Below, piece by piece: positions 9,530 through 18,487 of a DNA stretch of 21,765 nt. The stretch spans positions 164,427 through 186,191 of the forward strand of contig ML977027.1 of assembly GCA_010015675.1 (NCBI GenBank), written 5' to 3'. The stretch is from Byssothecium circinans. Lineage: Eukaryota; Ascomycota; Dothideomycetes; Pleosporales; Massarinaceae. A program made the position numbers and the translations under genes. Within the stretch, counting starts at the first letter, position 1, and every line of letters starts with the position of its first letter. The notes below the pieces were generated by a model that made no database searches, had not been told where the DNA came from, and was given only the letters and a program-made list of their open reading frames with translations.

Positions 9530-9744
9530 GAGATAAGTTACTGCTTCCTTCGCCAGCCCCACTGCCTTATTAATCGACAAGTCTAGATGTCTCTGAAGCT
9601 GCTGAACTTTGGGGTCACCTCACGTCATCGTCCCAAACTTGCCCCCGTCCAGTTTTCTATCAACGCTTCGTCCCGAACAGTCATGCATGCTCGATGGGTA
9701 GACCCCACCCCTTCATGTGCTTTGGAGAGGCTACAAAGGTACAA

Positions 9745-9760
9745 GTACCATCGATGGTAC
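9745..9760. repeat. 16-bp perfect palindrome
   Basis: GTACCATCGATGGTAC reads the same on both strands. It lies in a region with no supported gene, so no role can be assigned. Confidence 0.4.
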
Positions 9761-11763
9761 ATCACGACACTTCAATACCCTAACCCTCGCTTGGTTCGTA
9801 AAATCTACTCCGCAAGCGTTCTCGATCCGTGGCTACCAAGGTGCTAATCCAGTTAACGAACTACTCACTTCGCATTCCCCTATGAATTCCAACCTCACGA
9901 CTAGCTCGGCGTATGCTTTGGCATCGCATTGGAATGCGAATAGCCTCTGACTGACTTGTTAGCGATTTTTTCACCCTCCCATTGCAATCACACAGCTTTT
10001 CTCAAAACCGCAAGAAAGCTGATAGTGTACCAGAGAAAGAGGCACTATTGAATGGTCCAAACGCCCAAACTCCCTCATGCCAATAACAGCCTGTGGAGCT
10101 GCCCCGCCTCTCATCATTGCCTAACTAATTTCGCCATGGTACTGTACCAAGGGACCTGATTCGATGCCACGTTTATCGACTACACTTCTCGACTTTCCGA
10201 TACCATGAGGCGTGTTCAGCGTTGTCCAAAAGGGAATCAAGTCGCTGATATCAGGTGTGCTTATGCATAATGCTCTCGACTGCATTCGTTGTTGGAATTC
10301 AATTACGAATTCTAACCCCGCAACTGCACATGCGCAATGCGACGGCTGCACATATGTTGCGACCGTCGAACTACCTCAAATGCGAACATGCGTCCGGTCT
10401 AGCCAATCACATCATGTCTCACGACACATTGCAAATTACAAAGATCATTGGTAAGCCTGAAGAACAACATTAGTAGCCGCCATTGCGCACCCAAGACCTC
10501 GATATCGACTCCGCTGGCCCATGTGAAAGCACTCCGACAACCGTCTAGACCACAAACTCCGGATCTTCTCAGACCACCACCGTCCGCGGGATGCAGATAC
10601 CGAAACGGTCGATGCGAAAAGACCTTTCACAGGCATCAAGAACTCCTCTCCGGATCACAAGACATATTATGCCTCCAACAATATTGCATACAGCGCTACC
10701 GAACGTTGGCAGACTGCCAGGTATATGCATTCGGCGCTTCGCTGTACACCTATGAGCTGCCTACGGAGCACACTCCCGCAATTCCATCAGCCTCGGTGGG
10801 TCATCAACCGGCGCAAAAGCCGTTATCACCGCCATCAGCGTCCCGCTGTAAGTGTCTGACTGCCGTGTTGCGGGAGAGCAGAGCAGCTGGGAAACGGGGC
10901 GAAGTCGGGCCTACTGCGACCCACCACAACGTTCATCTTGATACAGTACGGAACTTCCGGTGGATATTCATGCAATCTCCATCGTGGACGGGACTTTGAT
11001 AAGCCCTTTGTTGCGAATACTGCATAAAGGTTAGGGCACGATTAATGATCCGCCATATATCTGAGGAAAGTTTCCGTGGCTTCGTCCGAGGCGAGCGGGA
11101 GAAGTATCCGTCAAGCTGAAGCAATGCATGATACGGCATCTTCTACTAACGCAGGAAGAGTGAGAGAACGAGAACGAGACCGAGACCGAAGGAAAGGAAT
11201 CCCAAACCACCATCTCACTATGTATATTCCGCACATAACGTTCCCTCCCTGACAAATCCCTCCACTCCAAACCTCTGATATCTAGCTAGTCTTTGATTTC
11301 AAAAGCCTTAAACACCCCAACGGATTCCCATCCCATCCCGTCCCATCGCTCGCCACCCCAATCCGGCACACCGACCCAACGACCCAACGACCCTCAAAGC
11401 CTCGCCCCAGCTCAACCCAGACACAACGCCACCCAGGCCCAGACTCCGTTCCCAGCACCCGCAAAGCGACAATGTGGCGCCCCCCGGTCACGACCACAGT
11501 TCCCAACAAACTGGATCGCGGACCGCGGGTCCGAGGCTTCTGTTCCGGGACGGGCCCAGTGGATTGAGTCGGTACCAAAGCCAAAGATACCGTACAGTAC
11601 AGTGTCACGAGTGTCCAGCTCCATGCGTACACTATATAGTTAGTGTGTGCTACAGACACACGTCCAGTGCGGGCTTGAAGACCCGCGGAGCGGGACACGA
11701 CTCATGCTGGCTCATCCCCAGGTTTACGTGATACGCACCTGCATGATGCTACGAAGCCGCTTG

Positions 11764-11796
11764 CCGCTGGATCGAACCGCTGGATCGAACCGCTGG
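11764..11796. repeat. Tandem repeat, 13-bp unit, about 2.5 copies
   Basis: The unit CCGCTGGATCGAA occurs at 11764-11776 and 11777-11789, followed by the first seven bases of a third copy. No gene overlaps it. Confidence 0.85.
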
Positions 11797-12468
11797 GATA
11801 TGCATCGCGCCGGAGTGGATAGGGATTGTACTGTACTGTTCTGTAACAAAAAAAAAGCTGGAAAGATCCGTTGACGGCGACGTCATTCCCCCCCCCCTTC
11901 ACCATGAGTCCCTGCGTTCGTATTGTGAGACGCTGTCTGGATAGTAGACGAGACGATGATGCATCTTTCGGCAAGACTGAGTTGTGAGCCTTGGCTGGGT
12001 GTCCTGTCTTGTTTAGATATATTATTATCGGAATGGAGGATTTGAAAGTCCAGATGTGGGCGGGGACGGGAGTTGGCGACGGGGAGTGCTGTAGAGAGAT
12101 AGAGATACTAATTCCGGGGTTTTCTTTTTTTTTTTCGGGGGAACGTGCGTGTGGTATAGTATAGTATATACAGCACGTCCATGAAATAATCGATAGGACT
12201 TTATTCCCTCTTGTTCCGATGGGCTGGCTATGAGTACATTTTTGGTACTTTTTATCAGCTTGCATACCTAACACTTTAATAATACAAGCCACAGAGGAAA
12301 AAAGTATCATACCCGCACGGTACTTGTAGGTAGAATTAATCACGGTATATCATATCCCATCCCTATCCTGTCATTCCCACGCTAATCATAACACTCTAGT
12401 CTATGCAATCCGGGATATCAACCAAACTAGACCCAAGCCAGTACCTGACCAACTAACCACCCCGTCTC

Positions 12469-12526
12469 CCCGCCCTATGCCCGCCCTATGCCCGCCATGC
12501 CATGCCACGCCATACCATGCTATGCC
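12469..12526. repeat. Tandem repeat, 11-bp unit grading into CATGC repeats
   Basis: CCCGCCCTATG is present twice in tandem (12469-12479, 12480-12490), then degrades into CCATGCCATGCCACGCC-like pentamer repeats. This is typical of replication slippage. Confidence 0.75.
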
Positions 12527-13083
12527 GAAGAAATAAGAGCCCCATGCACACCTGTGTAAATGCAGTCAGACCCAGGCCCGCACGCAAATTATGCAAAAGA
12601 GAGAAAATACAATGAACAAATAATGGAGCAAAGCCATCCAATGCAGTCAAGAAGGGAAGACGTGTCTTGTCTTTGAGGAGGGTATGGACTAGGTGTCGAC
12701 GCCGTCAAGAGACACGTTGATGGCGTGAGGTAAGAGGAAGGCCGAAGCCGTCTAATAAGAGCTGATAACTCGTGCCGTCGTTCCGACCAATGATGTCAGG
12801 AATCGTTGGTTCCAGGGGAGAAGATGTATACAATAGGTGGTATAAGAGAGCCGATGGGTGGGAGGATTTTGATGCTCAATAGTCGGCGAAGTCGACCAGA
12901 TGTGGCGTCTTTGGGATCTTGGTCGAGGGTATAGGTCCATACTACGGGAGTAGTGCAATAGTCTTGCAACACTTTGCTAGTCCGGCCAATGGAAAGCGTT
13001 GGTAGAGTTTCGAAACATGGTTGTAGTAAAAGGAAGCCGACGCGATCGATAGTTGATAGTCGTGTACGCGAGTTGTGTTAGGT

Positions 13084-13326
13084 CTAATAAGGTGACGGGA
13101 CCGGGGATCCCATGATAGGTGGTACCGTAAGCCCTCTCGGAGCCGCACGACCCCGTCGATTCAAAAGACGAGAGGACATGGACGCAGGTGGCGGGAACAT
13201 CTGTCCGGCAGGGCGAGTCCGCATGGGAAGTTCCATCATCTTCAACATATTTCGACGAGCCGTCTCTTTCTCCGCGTTCTCCACCTTATTATCTGCTGCA
13301 GCAAGTTCGGGCTTGCTGAGCATAGC
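13084..13326 (-). other. Possible alternative last exon of the tyrosine phosphatase gene
   Basis: A minus-strand frame of 80 codons follows a very good acceptor (TTAATTAAC branch-like sequence, then TTTGTTTAG ending at 13327). A consensus GTGAGT donor in phase 0 lies inside the phosphatase's last exon at 13442. Splicing 13442-13327 (116 nt) would replace the last 31 residues with these 80, giving about 506 residues. The sequence is charged at first, then Pro/Arg-rich, with no known domain. It could also be the start of a tiny separate gene (ATG at 13323) or chance; the plus strand is open here too. Confidence 0.38.
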
Positions 13327-13346
13327 CTAAACAAAAGAAATGTTAA

Positions 13347-14817
13347 TTAAGTCTTCCCCTTTTCAAAATCAATTTCCGCATCCATGAGTTCAGCTTCGAG
13401 CTGCGCGCGTTCAATCTCAAACCCATCCTTACTTTCACTCACACTGACTTCGTTTCCCGTGCTCTTCTGCCTCTTTAGCCTCGGGCCCTCGTCTCCTCCG
13501 CTCGCCATAGTTATGCCCAGGTGCTCGGCCTCGTCAGGGTGTTGCTGTATCCATCGCTCGCGCCAGCGCTCTCGGACTACGTCGTAGATAAAGGTGAGCT
13601 GGGCTTCGCCTTGAACCATCATCATGCGCTGCTCACGGAGAGTTTCGACGATTGCGATGATGGGGTCTTTGTCGTCGGGTAGGGTGTCCAAGCTGCCCTC
13701 CTCTAGTTCCTGCAACAACCAGTCAAGCGCAATGAAGGTTCCGCTTCGACCAACACCGGCACTGCAATGTACAATTCGGGGGTTCGTCAAGTCGCCGTTG
13801 GTCTTTTCCCGTGATATGTCAATCAGTTTCAGCAATGCCGTGCGGTCAGCACCTTCGGGTACGGAGAAATCAGGCCAGCCTGCAAACAGCAAATGGGATA
13901 TCTGCTTCGTCTCGCTGCCTTGCTCATCTGCCATCTCCAACTCCCTTACTTCTGCTCTAGCCTCGGCATCGTTTTCCAAAGATGCGAGCTTCAGGTTGTG
14001 TATGAAACCATCCTCGTACTCGTCTTCTGCGTTGAGCTTTAATTCGGGGTAGTTGGGGGATCGCGGGTAGTATGGATAGCATTTCTCGCGGCCGGATTCG
14101 TGGGTCTGAGTAAGCATGACTATGACGGCGGGGGACGAGGTCTCGTTCCAGACCATGCGCCAAAAATGGGAGTACGTGTCGCTCTTGGGGCCCTGGAAGT
14201 TGTTAGTAACATGTATGACTTGAGTTTGTCTGATCGTACCTGGGTCGCAATGTATTTGAGCACAGCGCCTGATTGGGTGGACTTGAGCTCAATGGGCGAT
14301 GCGTTGATGTAGTCGTTTTGGCCCTCGGGCACCTTGAGCTTGACGCGGTTGGCCTGGTACGGATCGACATTTGCGTAGCGGTTGCGGCGTAGAGCATCCT
14401 CCCAAATGCACCTTGACCACCGTGACAGCTGTTCCGACTCGCCATGATTTATTCCCTGCAGACCGCGCTTGCGCTGTTCCCACTCAAGATCGATGAACTT
14501 TTGGTGCAGATCTATATCAGGTCAATACAGCGTCCATGAGGGTATTGTATGGGTGGCGGACCTGGTCTGCTTAATCGCAGGAATGCGGGGTATGGTGTAG
14601 GGTCTGCGGGAGAAGGCTCCATCACCGGGGGACCGTCGCCCGCGGGACTGGGTATGAGGAGGCTCGGTGCGCTCGCGGAGGGGGTGAGAAAGGGGGTATG
14701 CGCAGAGGGAGTATTAAGAGAGCAGGTGGCGGCCGAGCGCGTGCTGTCCTTGCTACGGGAGCGTTTCGAGGACGAGGGAGAGGCAGGCACCGCCAGCGGC
14801 GCTGCCGACGACGACAT
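13347..14817 (-). CDS. Classical protein tyrosine phosphatase
   Basis: Exons on the minus strand are 14817-14562, 14511-14240 and 14192-13347, giving 457 residues. The enzyme removes phosphate from phosphotyrosine through a cysteinyl-phosphate intermediate. The signature HCSAGVGRSGT places nucleophile Cys319 and Arg325; the WPD loop is W282-P283-D284; the Q-loop VQGEAQLTF holds Gln370 and Gln374; NRY and NDYINAS of the substrate-recognition region are in exon 2. An 85-residue Ser/Pro/Thr-rich N-terminal leader precedes the domain, and the C-terminus ends in a charged helix. Introns are 50 nt (14561-14512, unusual GTCCGC donor) and 47 nt (14239-14193, GTACGA, TACTAAC branch). The ATG at 14817 has a CACC context; the frame is open further upstream, so an earlier start is possible but that part overlaps a pyrimidine-rich promoter-like tract. 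It resembles the cytosolic fungal PTP1/Pyp class. It diverges from the Mrx7-like gene across about 0.9 kb. Confidence 0.92.
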
Positions 14818-15043
14818 GGTGTCTGGATCCGTCTTGACGCCGTGGTGGAGTTTTGCCTTTCGGCGCAGGGCCCGGAGCTTGTGCAGTTTGAACGTCGTTC
14901 TGTCGGCGCTCAAGGCGACCGCGTCGGCTCGAGGTAGAGGAGAGAGGGGGAGGAGAAAGGTTGAGACGGGAATGGTGACGGTTGGACGCGGCCGATATAG
15001 ACGAGTACGAGGACGAGGGGCGAGGGCCTCAAGGCGATAGGCT

Positions 15044-15066
15044 AGAAAAAAGAAAAGAAGAAAAAA
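15044..15066 (-). promoter_or_regulatory. Pyrimidine-rich tract upstream of the phosphatase
   Basis: On the minus strand this is a run of T with a few C, about 230 bp before the phosphatase ATG. CT-rich tracts of this kind are common just upstream of transcription starts in filamentous fungi. No TATA box is obvious nearby, so its promoter role is inferred. Confidence 0.35.
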
Positions 15067-15728
15067 CGTCTTTGTGTGCAGTTTGCGTGGTTTGCCCGCG
15101 TATCTGCAGCGACTGTTTGACACTTTTGAGCAGAATGCAGAATGCAGTTTTATATTTAGCAAACGGATCATCCAGTGACGGATTGGACGTTTCCCGGCTT
15201 GCCACGGCCGCTGGAAATTGAAACGCCGTCAGCCTGTTTCGACGGTTGTGTGGAGAAGCAGACACCTCGGTTGCTGGTATTCCTCTGCTTCCTCAAGAGT
15301 ATATCGGGTAGTTCCCAGAATCAAATACCGTGTCAGTCGGCCGAGGAGGGGCTTCAGGCAATTCGTGGTGGGGATGGCGAAAAGTCTAGGATCGCAGACG
15401 GGTCAGCGCTCTGTAGTGAGGAAAGCCTAGAGGCAGCAAAAGAGGCAGACAATGAGGCAGAAAATGGGAAAGGCAGAAAGGCAGAAATGCAGGAGTTTCG
15501 GAGGTGGCGTCTGTAGAGAAATAATAAATAATATTGTCCGAGGTTAGTAGGGCTGAATTGTGGGTGGGCCGCGGTTGTTGAATAATAAGATAAGAGCGAA
15601 TCTCCGTCACCTCTCATCGCGATCGATCTTCCCCCCAAACACCGCCCGCTGTCACCATCGCACATCTTGTGACTGCGCGTTTCCACTACGTTACGTGGCG
15701 CACAGAGCTCACGGGCACAACCTCCACC

Positions 15729-16140
15729 ATGAAGCTGCCGTTCCTAGTCCTCATTGAGGTGAGTCTGGCGCCAAGCCCAGTCCGTTGGAGATCAAACTCA
15801 CATCTCAATGCAGTCGTGGGCTGTTGCACGCGTACGTTCCCTCCATATCCCGCATCTCTGCGTCCTATCGTCATACCCTAATCCCATCGACAGCTTATCC
15901 GCAATCCCACCTTCAACCGCGCCGTCCAGAAAGCCTACCGCAAGATCCACAGGCTCCCGCCCATGGAGGCCGAGAACGGTGGTGGCAGTACGTTCCCACC
16001 GCAGCATAAACATGGCACATACGAGCAGAATCCTCACATCCAACGCAGGAACCGGCCCTTCCGCGCTCCATCACTTCAAGGATGAGCTCAAACAGCAATT
16101 CAGAGAATTGACCTGGCAAAAGCGTCCGCCGAAACAATGA
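15729..16140 (+). CDS. Mrx7-like small mitochondrial protein (MIOREX component)
   Basis: Four exons, 15729-15758, 15814-15831, 15894-15987 and 16049-16140, encode 77 residues. The introns are 55, 62 and 61 nt with GTGAGT or GTACGT donors and CAG acceptors. The N-terminus is hydrophobic (MKLPFLVLIESWAVARL), followed by the basic core RNPTFNRAVQKAYRKIHR and a polar tail with HHFKDELKQQF. This 'hydrophobic start, R-x-P-x-F-x-R-x-V-x-K-x-Y-x-K' pattern and the length fit the fungal Mrx7 family, small proteins that co-purify with the mitochondrial ribosome/gene-expression assembly in yeast; the assignment is from memory of the family pattern. The CACC ATG context supports the start. The second exon is only 18 nt and is required to keep SWAVAR between the leader and the core. 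It is followed in the same direction by the reductase gene. Confidence 0.72.
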
Positions 16141-16812
16141 GCACTACGATTCGAAACCGTACGTCCACGGACATAAGCAGTACCAAGCCTGGCCGACACC
16201 GCCCGGATTTCTTTCGCATGAGGACGTCAGATATGTCAAAACGGCTCGGTCAGCATGGCCCGTTTAAACAGCGTCGGTAGAATCATTATGCCGTTTTGCG
16301 ATCGAAGGCAGGAAGGCTCACGCAGACTGATACACACTATGCAAGAAGAGAGACCGTGAAGCCGATTACCACCGCGACAAGCAATTGCAGTGTCAATGAC
16401 ACTAGTGTAAATGTTTAAATGTACATTAAGAAAACCGAAATGGACGCTGACCAGCGTGTGGCTGTCAAGACACACACGCGCTTTGCCAGATCATCTGGTA
16501 GTACCGATTTGGAGAAGGTGTTGGTTGTCGAAAGCATGGCATCGGTCTTATTTGCGGAATTGGGTGCCAACTTACTCACAACAACGGCGACAGGAAACGT
16601 AATTATCACGAGTAAATGTTGTGGCAAAGTCATCGCGGATGTGCTATGGATAAGCTTTCATCCAAATGGTGAAGAAAAGGCGAATCAAGGGTGGAGATGC
16701 ACACGCATCATTTGACGTCACCATTTCAACTTCATAAATCATTCAAACATTGAAAGTCAGCACCTTAACAGCCACCACTCAATACAACTACACTACCACA
16801 AGCAATTCATAA
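16141..16812. other. Intergenic region before the reductase
   Basis: No gene is supported. Overlapping frames of 60-98 codons exist on both strands around 16415-16715 but lack motifs. The last 100 bp, rich in A and C, should contain the leader of the reductase mRNA. Confidence 0.5.
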
Positions 16813-18094
16813 ATGCCTTCAGCTATCGTCACCGGAGCAACAGGTAAGCTCATATCTTCCCATCGCCTTCCCGCAACCGCATCTTCTATACTCCAGCACA
16901 CTCACATCCCCAGGCATCCTCGGACGAGAAATCGTCTTCGAACTCTCCCGCTCCCCCCAAAAATGGCCCACAGTCCACGCCCTTTCCCGCAGCAAGAAAG
17001 AAAACTACCCCTCTAGTGTCGTCCACAACCACATCGACCTGACCACATCCGCATCCGACATGGCCAAGGACCTCCAAAACGTGCGCGGCGAATACATCTT
17101 CTTCGCCGCCTACCTAGCCCAAGACACTGAACAAAAAGCCTGGGACGTCAACGGCGCCATGCTCACCAACTTCCTCGACGCCCTCGTGCAAACCGGCGCC
17201 ATCAAAGACGTGAAACGCATAATCCTAGTCACCGGCGCAAAACAATACGGCGTCCATCTTGGCGTGCCCAAGAACCCGATGCTCGAAGACGACGAATGGC
17301 TCGAAGACCCGCAATGGCCGCCAAACTTCTACTACAACCAACAACACACGCTCCACAAATTCTGCGCCCAGCACGCCAAAGAATGGGTCGTCACCTACCC
17401 TAACGACGTCATCGGTTTCGCCGAGGGAAATTTTATGAACCTCTCCCTCGCCCTCGCCCTCTATGCCGTCGTCACCAAGGAACTGGGCCAAGACCTCGTC
17501 TTCCCCGGCTCGCCGGCCTTTTACGCCAAATTCGACTGCTTCACCGAGTCGAAACTTCATGCGCAGTTTTGCGCCTGGGCAGCACTGGAACCGAGGGCGG
17601 CGAACCAAGCTTTTAACGTTGTCAACGGCGATATGGAGAGTTGGCAGAACCTGTGGCCCAAGGTCGCGAAGTACTTCGGCCTCGGCATCAAGCCGGATCA
17701 ATTCTCCTCTTCAACCATCGAGAAGGAAAACTCCTCCGAAGCACCGCTCCAAGACCCCCCTCCCATCTCAGCATTCGCGGCGAAATGCGGCCTCCAAGGC
17801 CATCCCATCACCCGCACATCAAAGCTCGAGCAGCAAATCGATCTCGTCAAGTGGTCGCAGCGCGACGACGTCAAGAGGGCGTGGAAAAAGGTTGCGGAAC
17901 GCGAGGGGCTCAGGGAGGAAGTCTTCGACAAGGCGACGTGGGGGTTCTTGGGGTTTGTGCTGGGACGCGCGTTTGATTTGGTGATTAGTATGAGTAAAGC
18001 AAGGAGGGCGGGGTGGACGGGGTATAGGGATACGTGGGAGAGTCTTGAGGGGGTGTTTGGCGAGTTGAGGGGGGAGGGTGTGATTCCTAAATGA
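16813..18094 (+). CDS. PRISE-type short-chain dehydrogenase/reductase
   Basis: Exons 16813-16843 and 16914-18094 give 403 residues. The 70-nt intron (GTAAGC...CCCCAG) splits the nucleotide-binding loop, and only the spliced form restores TGATGILG (residues 7-14), the Rossmann glycine motif for NAD(P)H. The family is the extended, atypical SDR group of progesterone 5-beta-reductase/iridoid synthase-like enzymes, which reduce activated C=C bonds of enones. Landmarks are VTGAKQYG with Lys120 and NFYY with Tyr150/151, matching the atypical Lys and Tyr of that group, in place of the usual Tyr-x3-Lys. The C-terminal third (DLVKWSQRDDVKRAWKKVAE) is the usual substrate-side helical part. Length fits fungal members, about 380-400. 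The natural substrate is unknown; fungal relatives occur both alone and in secondary-metabolite clusters, and no such cluster is visible here. The first two-thirds of the coding strand is C-rich, the last part strikingly G-rich. Confidence 0.9.
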
Positions 18095-18487
18095 ATTGGT
18101 TGGGATTGAGTAGGGAGGGGAGGGAGCAGCAAGCTTGGGAGTTTTTGTGGTGTATGATTGGTGTAAGTATATGAATGTAAATGAAGACATGGAAGGAATT
18201 ACCAAAAAAATAAAAAAAAAATTGTGTTGAAAGTCTGGGTTTGCTTTCCTATATATAAACGAAGAAGTGCTCGTGAGAATTGTAGCTTTACTGCCTTGGT
18301 AGTCGCTGTTTCAAGACGAGTATGTCCAAGGCAGGCCTGGATGAAACTTGCATGCTTTGGAATCCAACCAACGTGTTATGGTATATAACATAACGCAAAA
18401 CATGTATAAGTCCAAGACCCAAGTCTCCATTCCATCTTCCCTTCCTCCCTCCCCTCACCCTCACTCTTTCCCTCTCCAAACGCCCGC
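18095..18487. other. Convergent intergenic region between reductase and MON1
   Basis: The two genes end towards each other with 393 bp between stop codons. A-rich runs at about 18200-18224 could belong to the 3' end signals of the reductase. On the MON1 side the minus-strand 3' flank is G/A-rich. No further gene was seen. Confidence 0.5.

Larger units (their letters stand above)
9016..11289. other. Gene-poor region with a doubtful C2H2-like relic
   Basis: Several short plus-strand frames occur, none with a convincing start and splice structure. One frame near 10340-10454 shows CDGC followed by HHVSRH, and another near 10600-10660 shows CRYRNGRCEKTFHRHQ; both recall pieces of C2H2 zinc fingers, but spacing is broken and the frames do not join. 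Small palindromes sit at 9745-9760 and 9924-9939, and a second TACACCGGTGTA at 9518-9529. A purine-rich GAGAACGAGAACGAGACC-like tract lies near 11157-11190. Confidence 0.35.
11290..13083. other. Low-complexity intergenic region
   Basis: This stretch is built largely from simple sequence: C-rich runs of ACCCAACG type near 11360-11400, an A-run near 11850, a C-run near 11890, a T-run near 12130, a GTATA repeat near 12153 and two tandem arrays listed separately. A minus-strand frame of 213 codons (11702-12343) is open but runs through these repeats and shows no domain, so I do not call it a gene. The region may include long untranslated or promoter DNA. Confidence 0.45.

Noticed and set aside
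11702..12343. 213-codon open frame on the minus strand
   Set aside because: It runs through homopolymers and tandem repeats, has no domain or coding-like composition, and no promoter or splice context.
14549..15040. 163-codon Gly/Arg-rich frame antisense to the phosphatase start
   Set aside because: Its composition mirrors the Ser/Pro-rich leader on the other strand; no independent evidence.
5763..18094. Secondary-metabolite cluster suggested by a Zn2Cys6 regulator, an epimerase and a PRISE reductase
   Set aside because: No core synthase, transporter or tailoring oxidase is present and housekeeping genes lie between them.
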